NCBI RefSeq assembly: GCF_000621805.1
Contig: NZ_JHXH01000002.1
Span: 176,538-240,537, forward strand
Direction: 5' to 3'
From: Ruminococcus sp. FC2018
Lineage (GTDB): Bacteria > Bacillota > Clostridia > Oscillospirales > Ruminococcaceae
DNA: 64,000 nucleotides
The notes under the pieces were generated by a model. It was given only the letters and a program-made list of their open reading frames with translations, had not been told where the DNA came from and did not search any database. The position numbers and the translations under genes were made by a program. Of the stretch, positions 7,496-14,655 are shown piece after piece; position 1 is the stretch's first letter; each line of letters starts with the position of its first letter.

Positions 7496-9418
7496 ATGAG
7501 ATTGATCCACTATGATGTATGTTCTTTTGTGATACTTTCGCTGATGATAATTTCTATTTTTATCAGGAAACTCAACAACGGACACGCACAACGACTTTTT
7601 GTTACGTTCACCGTGCTTATTTATGTAAATACACTTGCGGATATACTGTGTGCCGCTCCCTATTCCCTGGATGAGAATGTGGATCTGATGATACGGCAGG
7701 TGAGCACCCACATCTACTTCCTGCTCCACGCCAGCCTTATGCCGCTTTATATTATTTTCATGGGCTCGGTGGCGGGTACCTGGGTGGCTTATCTGGGAAA
7801 GAGCAGGTGGAAAAAGGCGGTTTTCACCACCCCTTACCTTGTCAATCTGGCATTGGTGATCACAAACCCGTGGACACATTGGGTATTCTATTTTGAGGAC
7901 GGTGTCTATATAAGAGGAAAGCTTGTCCTTCTTACCTATTTCATTGCGGCTTTCTATGTTGTGTTCACCGTTTATTACCTTATCAATTACAAAGGCACGC
8001 TGGACAGGGGGCAGAGGATCGCATTTTTCAGCCTTTATCCATACACTATGCTTGCCATAATTATACAGTATCTGTATCCTCAACAGCTGGTGGAAATGTT
8101 TGCTTATACCGTAGCGACGCTTACAGTGCTTATGTTTGTCATCAGACCTGAGGAGGTCATAAACCCTGCGGTGGGGGCAAAGACGAGCAGTGCATTCAAA
8201 ACGGAAATGAGCCGTGATTACCTTTCCTCAAGGGAATATGCAGTCATCATCATAAAGATAAACAGCGACAGCTCCCTTATAAAGCTTTACGGCATAAACA
8301 AGCATGAGCTGTTCATAAAGAATCTTGTGGGCAGGATCCATGGCTGCATGAAAAAAACCATGAAGAGGCTCAGCGATTATAATGTGTTTTATCTTAATTA
8401 CGGACTTATCGCTGTTAAAATGGAAAGCAAATACAGCGATGAGCAAATGGCGCAGAGGCTTTACGAGACCCTGTCGGAAAGGTTGTGCAGCGACAACTTT
8501 GACATAGTCCCGGAATGTGTTGTGTGCGCTCTGGACGTGCCAAAGGATTTTGCAACGGCTGATGAACTGCTGAGGTTTACGGATACCTTTGAAAAGAGTG
8601 ATATCCAGCCCGGGGCGTTTATCTACTCCAAGCTGACGAGGCAGGAAAGGCTGAAGATGAATTTTGACATCGACAGATACATCCACAAAGCCATAGCCAA
8701 CAAGAGTTTCCAGATGTACTATCAGCCCATATACTCCGTAAAGGAAAACAAGTTTGTCACCGCCGAAGCGCTTATAAGGCTGAATGACGACGAGGTGGGC
8801 TTTATTTCTCCCGGGCTGTTCATACCTGCTGCGGAAAAGAGCGGAGCGATATATGAGATAGGCGACTTTGTTATCGAAAGCGTTTTTGGGTTTATCGGCA
8901 AGGTAAGACCCTACGGTGTGAAGTACATCGAGATAAATATTTCCGCTATGCAGTGCATGAGCAGCAGCTTTGTTAAAGAGGTAATGGAAAAGCTGACACG
9001 GTACAATGTGTCAAACAAGTGGGTTAACTTTGAGATAACCGAATCCGCCTCGGACATTTTCGACGAGATGCTCAGCGAGACGGTGTCCGACCTTCACAAA
9101 CAGGGGATAGAGTTCTCCATTGACGATTACGGCACCGGTTACTCAAATCTCAGAAGGATAATGAGCGAGCCGATAAAGATAATCAAGATCGACCGCAGCC
9201 TTATTTGCGAGATCAACGACGACAAGTCAAGGTCTCTGCTGGCAGACACCATAAGAATGATAAAGTCTATCGGAATGGAGATAGTGGCAGAGGGCGTGGA
9301 GAATGCCGAAACTGCCGACTGGCTCATCGAAAAAGGGTGCGACTATATACAGGGCTTCTATTACGCAAAGCCAATGCCCGAGGATCGGTACATAGAGTTC
9401 CTTAAAAGCAGCGTATAA
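7496..9418 (+). CDS. Membrane EAL-domain c-di-GMP phosphodiesterase with degenerate GGDEF region
   Basis: The start at 7496 has GGGG 5 nt upstream, giving 640 aa. Residues 1-225 form a membrane sensor of about seven hydrophobic helices. A divergent GGDEF-like region without the signature follows (about 245-390). The EAL domain (about 395-640) keeps every catalytic landmark: EALIRL, EINISAMQ, FEITES, IDDYGTGYSN, IKIDRS, AEGVEN and YIQGFYYAKPM. It should linearise c-di-GMP to pGpG at the inner membrane face. It opposes the upstream diguanylate cyclase biochemically. Monocistronic with its own promoter and terminator. Confidence 0.92.
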   Translation: MRLIHYDVCSFVILSLMIISIFIRKLNNGHAQRLFVTFTVLIYVNTLADILCAAPYSLDENVDLMIRQVSTHIYFLLHASLMPLYIIFMGSVAGTWVAYLGKSRWKKAVFTTPYLVNLALVITNPWTHWVFYFEDGVYIRGKLVLLTYFIAAFYVVFTVYYLINYKGTLDRGQRIAFFSLYPYTMLAIIIQYLYPQQLVEMFAYTVATLTVLMFVIRPEEVINPAVGAKTSSAFKTEMSRDYLSSREYAVIIIKINSDSSLIKLYGINKHELFIKNLVGRIHGCMKKTMKRLSDYNVFYLNYGLIAVKMESKYSDEQMAQRLYETLSERLCSDNFDIVPECVVCALDVPKDFATADELLRFTDTFEKSDIQPGAFIYSKLTRQERLKMNFDIDRYIHKAIANKSFQMYYQPIYSVKENKFVTAEALIRLNDDEVGFISPGLFIPAAEKSGAIYEIGDFVIESVFGFIGKVRPYGVKYIEINISAMQCMSSSFVKEVMEKLTRYNVSNKWVNFEITESASDIFDEMLSETVSDLHKQGIEFSIDDYGTGYSNLRRIMSEPIKIIKIDRSLICEINDDKSRSLLADTIRMIKSIGMEIVAEGVENAETADWLIEKGCDYIQGFYYAKPMPEDRYIEFLKSSV

Positions 9419-9428
9419 ATAAAGTAAA

Positions 9429-9457
9429 GGACACGGAGCTTTTTCCGTGCCTTTTTT
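9429..9457 (+). terminator. Intrinsic terminator after the EAL gene
   Basis: CACGGA / TCCGTG with flanking GG/CC, then six T. The following 200 bp to the next gene hold no other feature I can support. Confidence 0.8.
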
Positions 9458-9653
9458 GTATATCATTGGTCTATTCCCCTCCCGGGCAGTATATTTTTCA
9501 CAAAGGGATCTACCACTCCCCTTGAAAGCCGATCAAACCGCCGCAAAAACTAATGCCTGCAAATTTGTCCGGCAGGGGAGAGCTGCTCTTGATTTTTGAG
9601 GAGTATTGTGTTAAAATCAATACATAGACTAATGTAAAAAGGAGAATGAGCCA

Positions 9654-10778
9654 ATGGAAGAAAAGAAAAAGAACCCGTCTTTTGTCTGGAAATGTATATG
9701 CATAGCCCTGGCTGCGGCACTGCTTACAGTATCCTGCCTGTACATTTTCAAGCTGAGCAGCGGCAGCTCAGACAGCACAAGCAGCTCGGAATCCCGGTCA
9801 AAGGACAATGAAAAAGACCCTTTGTCCATGTGGACAGAGAATGCTCCGCTTAAAAAACAGCTTACGGAGTATATCAGCAAGATAACCGATAAGGACTCAA
9901 AGGACTTTATCCCGGTCGAAAAACGTATCGCTGTGTTTGATTTTGACGGAACGCTGTTTTGCGAAACGGACCCTGTGTACTTTGATTACAGGCTTTTTTA
10001 TTACCGTGTAACGGAAGATCCCGACTACAAGGATAAAGCAAGTGCAGTGGAAAAAGAAACTGCCGCAAAGATAAAGACCATGATGGATACAGGTGAGTCT
10101 GCAAAGGGACTGGAGGTTGCCCACGGAAAGGGCGTGGCTTCGGCATTTGCAGGAATGACTGTGGGACAGTTCAATTCATATGTCAAGATGTTCAGAGAAA
10201 AGCAGGCACCAAGCTACAACAACATGAAAAACGGCGAGGCTTATTATAAGCCCATGATCCAGGTGGTAAACTATCTTAAAGCAAACGATTTCACTGTATA
10301 TGTTGTAAGCGGCACGGACAGATTTATCGTAAGGGGCGTTATAGAGGACTCGGCTCTTGATGTTCCCCCAAGACAGATAATCGGATCTGATGAAACTATC
10401 GTTGCCGACCACCAGCAGGGTGAGGACGGAATGGTATACCAGTATAAGCTTGAGGATAAGGTCATAACCGGCGGAGATTTCATTATCAAGAATCTGAAGA
10501 TGAACAAGGTAAGCGTTATCCAGCAGGAGATAGGTGTGCAGCCGGTGCTTTCCTTCGGTAACTCCTCCGGCGACAACAGTATGGCAAACTTCGTTATCGA
10601 CGACAATCCGTATCCGTCTGCTGCGTATATGCTTTGCTGTGACGACCTGGAGCGTGAGAACGGAAATCTGAAAAAGGCTGATGCAATGCGTAAAAGCTGC
10701 GAGGAAAACGGCTGGACAGCAATTTCCATGAAGGACGACTGGACGACCATCTATGGTGATGAGGTAACAAAGAAATAG
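9654..10778 (+). CDS. Membrane-anchored HAD-superfamily phosphatase
   Basis: The 374-aa product starts after AAGGAG. One N-terminal membrane helix (residues 12-32) and a Ser-rich linker (to about 60) precede an extracytoplasmic HAD domain. Motif I is VFDFDGTLF (both Asp present), motif II is VVSGTDRF and motif IV is SFGNSSGDNSM. The residues needed for phosphoaspartate catalysis are therefore visible. The layout resembles haloacid-dehalogenase-like hydrolases annotated as phosphoserine phosphatase-like, but the substrate is not predictable. Outer-face location suggests use of external phosphate esters. Single-gene unit. Confidence 0.82.
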   Translation: MEEKKKNPSFVWKCICIALAAALLTVSCLYIFKLSSGSSDSTSSSESRSKDNEKDPLSMWTENAPLKKQLTEYISKITDKDSKDFIPVEKRIAVFDFDGTLFCETDPVYFDYRLFYYRVTEDPDYKDKASAVEKETAAKIKTMMDTGESAKGLEVAHGKGVASAFAGMTVGQFNSYVKMFREKQAPSYNNMKNGEAYYKPMIQVVNYLKANDFTVYVVSGTDRFIVRGVIEDSALDVPPRQIIGSDETIVADHQQGEDGMVYQYKLEDKVITGGDFIIKNLKMNKVSVIQQEIGVQPVLSFGNSSGDNSMANFVIDDNPYPSAAYMLCCDDLERENGNLKKADAMRKSCEENGWTAISMKDDWTTIYGDEVTKK

Positions 10779-10798
10779 TATAGTGAGAAATATCCAAC

Positions 10799-10828
10799 GC
10801 CCGGAAGTGAAAGCTCCCGGGCATTTTT
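10799..10828 (+). terminator. Intrinsic terminator after the HAD gene
   Basis: GCCCGG / CCGGGC arms with an 11-12 nt loop followed by ATTTTTG. Confidence 0.8.
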
Positions 10829-10849
10829 GTTTACAGTTTCAGATCCATG

Positions 10850-10896
10850 TGTAGCAAAAACTACATGGACCTGTGATGGTTGTAGCATAAGCTACA
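10850..10896. promoter_or_regulatory. Twin palindromic operators TGTAG-N6-CTACA
   Basis: Two 16-bp imperfect palindromes, TGTAGCAAAAACTACA (10850-10865) and TGTAGCATAAGCTACA (10881-10896), lie 31 bp apart, about three helical turns. They sit just upstream of the promoter for the 31-aa microprotein gene. This spacing suggests cooperative binding of a dimeric regulator. Confidence 0.6.
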
Positions 10897-10916
10897 GATG
10901 CAGCCGATATTATCTG

Positions 10917-10945
10917 TTGAAAATCCCGTGAACAGGTGGTATTAT
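10917..10945 (+). promoter_or_regulatory. Sigma-A promoter for the microprotein gene
   Basis: TTGAAA (10917-10922), 17 bp, TATTAT (10940-10945), directly downstream of the twin palindromes. It leaves a 5' leader of about 40 nt. Confidence 0.7.
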
Positions 10946-10992
10946 ACATACAGAACAAGAAAAACGAAATACAGATCAAGGAGGACATCACA

Positions 10993-11088
10993 ATGATCTC
11001 AGCACTTATTTCAATCGGAGCCGGCGTAGTTTTCGTTGCCTGCTGTGTATATGTAGCACGCACCATCGTTGCCAATGACGTAAAATAA
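10993..11088 (+). CDS. 31-aa single-helix membrane microprotein
   Basis: ATG follows AAGGAGG by 7 nt and opens a 31-codon frame. The peptide starts MISALISIGAGVVFVACCVY and ends with Arg, Asp and Lys residues, so it is one hydrophobic helix with a charged C-terminus. A good promoter, strong ribosome site and upstream operators make it a credible gene despite its size. It resembles in style the three microproteins at 27.3-27.6 kb, which also begin MI- and are hydrophobic. Possible roles include a membrane-complex regulator, a type I toxin or a signal peptide; nothing in the sequence decides this. Confidence 0.65.
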   Translation: MISALISIGAGVVFVACCVYVARTIVANDVK

Positions 11089-11174
11089 ACAGACCTCAAA
11101 TACTTAACAGAGAAAGGAGCAGAATAATATGTGGATCAAAGTAGAGGGCATTTTTACAGGAGTCAGATTTTTTC

Positions 11175-11270
11175 AAGACGCTGAACATCTGCTTTCACAT
11201 AACGGAAGAACCCGACAGCGAGTCGGCAGAAACCATAGCAGACATTGTGCTGCGCAGACAAACGGAATAA
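11175..11270 (+). pseudogene. Remnant of a tyrosine-recombinase C-terminus
   Basis: In frame from 11175 the sequence reads KTLNICFHITEEP then DSESAETIADIVLRRQTE and stop. This matches the last 30 residues of the integrase at 40714-41421 (TLDIYSHILKESDEQ, then SAETIADIVLRKEMA). The catalytic Tyr position reads Cys and everything upstream is missing. It is a scar of an earlier mobile element related to the one at 32.6-45.1 kb. A 48-codon open frame from 11131 overlaps it in another phase and is probably meaningless. Confidence 0.75.
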
Positions 11271-11275
11271 CGTAA

Positions 11276-11317
11276 AGCAGCCGCATAGCTTGAACAAAGC
11301 TGTGTGGCTGCTGTTTT
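11276..11317 (+). terminator. Strong intrinsic terminator after the integrase remnant
   Basis: AGCAGCC-GCA-TAGCTT pairs with AAGCT-GTG-TGGCTGCT around a 5-nt loop, then GTTTTG. It also ends the transcript of the 31-aa microprotein. Confidence 0.8.
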
Positions 11318-11385
11318 GTGTGAAGATATGAAGCAACAAAGTGTCACAAAAACTGCGTCTTTGCGGCGAGTTTACATAATTGCGA

Positions 11386-11414
11386 TTGACTGATGATCTG
11401 CGGTGTGGTATAAT
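11386..11414 (+). promoter_or_regulatory. Sigma-A promoter for the nitroreductase operon
   Basis: TTGACT (11386-11391), 17 bp, TATAAT (11409-11414), 33 nt before the start codon. Confidence 0.75.
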
Positions 11415-11447
11415 AGCTTAGATAAATAATGTCAGGAGGTCATCATT

Positions 11448-12116
11448 ATGAATATCAGGAAAGCGATAAAAGCCCGCCACAGCGTTCGTCAGTTCAAGGA
11501 TATTCCTATCGGTAAGAATGAGGCTGAAAGGCTGAATGAAATAATAGATGAGTGCAACAATGAAAGCGGTATGAATATTCAGCTTGTTCAAAACGATCCG
11601 GACTGCTTCAACACATTTCTTGCGCACTATGGCAAATTTAAAAATGCCAATAACTACATAGCACTTGTGGGCAGAAAATCTCTTGGTGACCTTGATGAAC
11701 GTGCAGGATACTACGGTGAGAAGATCGTTCTAAAGGCGCAGATGCTGGGCTTAAATACCTGCTGGGTCGCCGGCAGCTACGGCAAGGGTAAGTGCAAGGC
11801 AGATAAGAATGCAGGAGAGAAAATAGTCTGCGTTATTGCAATAGGATACGGTGAGAACCAGGGTAAACCACACAAGTCCAGATCACTTGAAAAGATCTGT
11901 GCATTGAAAAAGGATGAGATGCCTGTATGGTTCAAGAACGGAATGCTTGCGGCTGTGCTTGCACCGACTGCCGTTAATCAGCAAAAATTCTTCATTGATA
12001 TTGACGGTGAAAATGCTGTTATCACCGCCGGAAGATCACCGTTGGCAAAGATCGACCTTGGTATAGTCAGATACAATTTTGAAGCTGCATCAGGGCATAA
12101 GTGCATATCAAAATGA
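11448..12116 (+). CDS. Nitroreductase-family protein
   Basis: The 222-aa product opens with AIKARHSVRQFKDIPIGKNE, the typical FMN-contacting start of the nitroreductase fold. It continues with YYGEKIVLKAQMLGLNTCWV and a late GMLAAVLAPTAVNQQKFFI. This matches the TM-nitroreductase-like subgroup of FMN oxidoreductases. It should use NAD(P)H through FMN; the physiological substrate is unknown. AGGAGGTCATCATT before the ATG fixes the start. The following carbonic anhydrase gene begins 14 nt after its stop, so they form an operon. Confidence 0.87.
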   Translation: MNIRKAIKARHSVRQFKDIPIGKNEAERLNEIIDECNNESGMNIQLVQNDPDCFNTFLAHYGKFKNANNYIALVGRKSLGDLDERAGYYGEKIVLKAQMLGLNTCWVAGSYGKGKCKADKNAGEKIVCVIAIGYGENQGKPHKSRSLEKICALKKDEMPVWFKNGMLAAVLAPTAVNQQKFFIDIDGENAVITAGRSPLAKIDLGIVRYNFEAASGHKCISK

Positions 12117-12130
12117 TAGGAGCTATAGAA

Positions 12131-12703
12131 ATGACACATGAATACCGGATGAGCGCTGAACAGGCACTTGACAGATTAAAAGAAGGAAATCAAAAGTACC
12201 TTGCTGCAAAAACAAATATGGGTGACATCTCTCTTGAAAAGCGGAAGATGACCTGTGAAAACGGTCAGCAGCCTTATGCGGCCATAGTCACCTGCTCTGA
12301 TTCAAGGGTCATACCCGAAAGCATTTTCGGTGCAGGCATCGGTGAGCTGTTTGTTATACGGGTCGCAGGAAATGTTATGGATGACCATCAGCTCGGCTCT
12401 ATTCAATACGCTGTAGAACATCTGGGTATAAGGCTCGTAGTAGTGCTGGGTCACGATCACTGCGGTGCTGTCGATGCAGCGATAAATCACGATCCCGAGG
12501 GATATATAAAATTCATCACTGACGAGATAAGGCTTGCGATAGGTGACGAGCAGGACGACTACAAGGCTTGTTGTCTGAATGTGAAACGAAGTGCAGCGGT
12601 AATAGAAAGCAGCTTTGAGATACACCGTGAGGAAGAACACGGTCTCAGAGTTATCGGTGCGTTATACAGGCTTGCTGACGGCAGGGTGGAGTTTGAGATA
12701 TAG
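12131..12703 (+). CDS. Beta-class carbonic anhydrase
   Basis: Start at ATG 12131, preceded by AGGAGCTATAGAA; 190 aa. The zinc and catalytic motifs are complete: Cys and Asp-Arg in VTCSDSRVIPE, then His and Cys in VVLGHDHCGAV. The segment FVIRVAGNV between them is also typical. The enzyme interconverts CO2 and bicarbonate in the cytoplasm. Bicarbonate feeds acetyl-CoA carboxylase and other carboxylases, though nothing here links it directly to the accA-D genes. Co-transcribed with the nitroreductase gene. Confidence 0.93.
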   Translation: MTHEYRMSAEQALDRLKEGNQKYLAAKTNMGDISLEKRKMTCENGQQPYAAIVTCSDSRVIPESIFGAGIGELFVIRVAGNVMDDHQLGSIQYAVEHLGIRLVVVLGHDHCGAVDAAINHDPEGYIKFITDEIRLAIGDEQDDYKACCLNVKRSAAVIESSFEIHREEEHGLRVIGALYRLADGRVEFEI

Positions 12704-12712
12704 GAGAAACCT

Positions 12713-13048
12713 ATGAATAATACACTTAATGACTGTAAGCTGAAAAGGATACGCTATGGATCCGACGGAGGATCAATGTGCTTTCACTCGGAATTTGAGA
12801 TCCAAGCCGATGCAGGATAGATGATCCGCACCGCCTACCGGAGTGATAATAACTACAGTATGTCAGAGGAAGAACAAAGGCAGAAAGAAAAAGAGGCTCT
12901 CACAGCGATTGTGATGAGCCTCTTTGTTAGTTTGTGTAGTATTTACGGCAGTGGCTGCGCCCGGGAGCTGCGGAAGATGCGACAGAAGGCTGATAGGAAG
13001 CTGCTGAGAATGATTAGGAAGAAGGAAATATCCTTAGCAGAGTATTAG
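12713..13048 (+). pseudogene. Small unknown gene interrupted by an in-frame TAG
   Basis: A 35-codon frame begins at ATG 12713 behind GGAGAAACC and ends at TAG 12818-12820. The same frame resumes at once with ATG and runs to 13048. The first part (LKRIRYGSDGGSMCFHSEFE) and the start of the second (IRTAYRSDNN) read like one small beta-rich domain broken by a nonsense codon. The later part overlaps a clear terminator hairpin (12890-12925), so coding beyond there is doubtful. I treat it as a decayed gene at the end of the carbonic anhydrase operon. Confidence 0.4.
12890..12929 (+). terminator. Intrinsic terminator of the nitroreductase/carbonic anhydrase operon
   Basis: AAAGAGGCTC-TCACA pairs with TGTGA-T-GAGCCTCTTT around a 5-nt loop, followed by TTTGTTAGTTTG. 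Confidence 0.7.
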
Positions 13049-13063
13049 TCTGTTATTTTGATT

Positions 13064-14287
13064 TCATTTATTTCTGTATGCGTTCAGGAACTGCAAATAC
13101 ATTGCACTGATACTGATGTATCCATAATTTTTGATATCTTTGTCATCACAGCTGACAGGGAACCAGAAGGACACTCCTTTGTTGCTTCTGCCGCTGCTGA
13201 CAGTGCAGACTACAAACTGAGTAAGCAGTCTATCCATTTTTGTGCTGTCATAAAAATCTGTCTTGCTGACAAGATCGCCCAGGTCTACAAGGTTTGTGTC
13301 GTCTTCTCCGAACTTCTCCGACACAGCGGCTGCGCTTGATATTTTCTCTTTTCCGCCTTGCTTGAGCGCACTGTTCAGACTTGCAGCAAAGGCATCAAAT
13401 TCGCTTATCAGCTCGTCGGTTTTTGAAAGGTCAAATACGGACATTGTTGCTTTAGAGCCCTTTCCGTTTGCCTTGCTTTTTTCCATAAACGAATCACAGA
13501 TCGTTTTCCCAACGTTTTTCAACGGCTCATTGGCAAGTGCCTGTATAAAGGCTTTGTAGTCCCAGCCGCCGCCCGGCTCGCTTTCTTCCGATGCCGCCAT
13601 AAATTGCGCATAGTCCTTAACTTTGGCAGCGGTCTCGACCGATGCCATAAGGCAGGCATCAAAGCCTATTATCTCATATTTGCTCTGGGGCTTTGCACTT
13701 TCAAGCGCACCTTTTACCTCATCGATCCGCAGAGAATCTCCCACATGGTTTTCATCGCTGCAAACTCCGCCCATACAGCCTCCGCCGTGGTTCCACAGCA
13801 CCAGTGACCTGCGGGTCGATCTGTACTTTTTGTTTCCCCACGAAAGAAAATCCGTAAGGGTCTGCTGATCCCCCATAGAGTTGTCATCAAGCGTTTCGAG
13901 CAGCTTCAGCTTTCCGCCGCTTATCTCCCACCTTTGCAGCTTGTCAGAGCGTATATCGTGTGAACGCCATTTCTTTGCGCCGCCTGTTTCAATGACGATA
14001 GTGAGCTTATCACCTAAATTTACGCTAAGCATTTCATCAATGCTTTTTCCTCCCAGTCCAAGCCTTGTTTCAAGGTCGGAACCGCACATATAGACAAACA
14101 ACACATTCTCCACTGCCTGCGCATCGTTCGCAGGCTGAGTATCGTTTTTCGATCCAGCATCGCTGACAGATGATGTGCTTGCGGAAGTTCCGGGATTTTC
14201 CGTTTCTGACTGTTCGTTTTTATCACAGCCAAAGCAGAGAAGTGCAAACAGCACAGCAAGCGAAATTGCGATCATTCGGTTTTTCAT
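13064..14287 (-). CDS. Clostripain-family (C11) cysteine peptidase lipoprotein
   Basis: Start at ATG 14287, behind CAAGGGAG; 407 aa. A lipoprotein signal ends in FALLCFGC, and a Ser/Asn/Asp-rich linker follows to about residue 70. The peptidase domain has the C11 dyad: His in LVLWNHGGGCMG and Cys in IIGFDACLMAS. NVLFVYMCGSDLE is the usual first strand. Clostripain relatives cleave after Arg or Lys and are often secreted or surface-tethered. It is divergent from the secreted 558-aa protein gene, with about 370 bp of shared upstream DNA. No processing or activation site is evident. Confidence 0.9.
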   Translation of the reverse strand: MKNRMIAISLAVLFALLCFGCDKNEQSETENPGTSASTSSVSDAGSKNDTQPANDAQAVENVLFVYMCGSDLETRLGLGGKSIDEMLSVNLGDKLTIVIETGGAKKWRSHDIRSDKLQRWEISGGKLKLLETLDDNSMGDQQTLTDFLSWGNKKYRSTRRSLVLWNHGGGCMGGVCSDENHVGDSLRIDEVKGALESAKPQSKYEIIGFDACLMASVETAAKVKDYAQFMAASEESEPGGGWDYKAFIQALANEPLKNVGKTICDSFMEKSKANGKGSKATMSVFDLSKTDELISEFDAFAASLNSALKQGGKEKISSAAAVSEKFGEDDTNLVDLGDLVSKTDFYDSTKMDRLLTQFVVCTVSSGRSNKGVSFWFPVSCDDKDIKNYGYISISAMYLQFLNAYRNK

Positions 14288-14433
14288 CTGCTCACTCCCT
14301 TGCACTTTTTTAGTATTATACCACAATGTGATCTTTTTGTAAACTATTTATATGGGACAAGACGTTTGTGTAGTTTATACTGCATTTTGAGGTAAAACAG
14401 TTTATTGTAATTCTCGGATAAATAGCTATTATA

Positions 14434-14453
14434 TTGGTTAAAAGATTTATTTT
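14434..14453 (+). repeat. 20-bp repeat, copy 1
   Basis: TTGGTTAAAAGATTTATTTT occurs here and again at 20766-20785, where it directly abuts the start codon of the 1768-aa protein gene. Weaker similarity continues about 20 bp downstream. It probably marks a shared regulatory region or a recombination junction. Confidence 0.7.
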
Positions 14454-14553
14454 TATCTCGACTGTTGGCAATAAAGCTTTATATATATGATCACAGCAAG
14501 GAATAACACACTGAGCAAAAGCAGAAACAAAAATTACAGATGCTGAAAACAAC

Positions 14554-14587
14554 TGCAAAGAAGTTGCAAAGAAAGGTGTGTTATTAT
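14554..14587 (+). promoter_or_regulatory. Promoter of the 558-aa protein gene with 11-bp-phased direct repeats
   Basis: TGCAAAGAA occurs at 14554 and 14565, an 11-bp period. The second copy ends 8 bp before TATTAT (14582-14587). No consensus -35 exists. SARP-type activators are known to bind direct repeats with 11-bp phasing about 8 bp from the -10, and a SARP-like response regulator is encoded at 18121. Downstream bases (CACAGCAAGGGAAAC) match the promoters at 27675 and 30739. Confidence 0.65.
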
Positions 14588-14655
14588 GTAGTCACAGCAA
14601 GGGAAACAAACCCGAAAACAACAAAACCAAAATAAAAAGAAAAGGAGAAATCAAA

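Noticed and set aside
11131..11277. 48-codon frame starting MWIKVEGIF behind AAAGGAG
   Set aside because: It has a fair ribosome site, but its second half lies out of phase over the integrase remnant and gives a low-quality Arg/His-rich sequence; more likely the mangled edge of the scar.
12818..12820. TAG read as pyrrolysine or another recoded codon
   Set aside because: No supporting structure or enzyme is seen and the downstream frame soon overlaps a terminator; simple decay is more likely.
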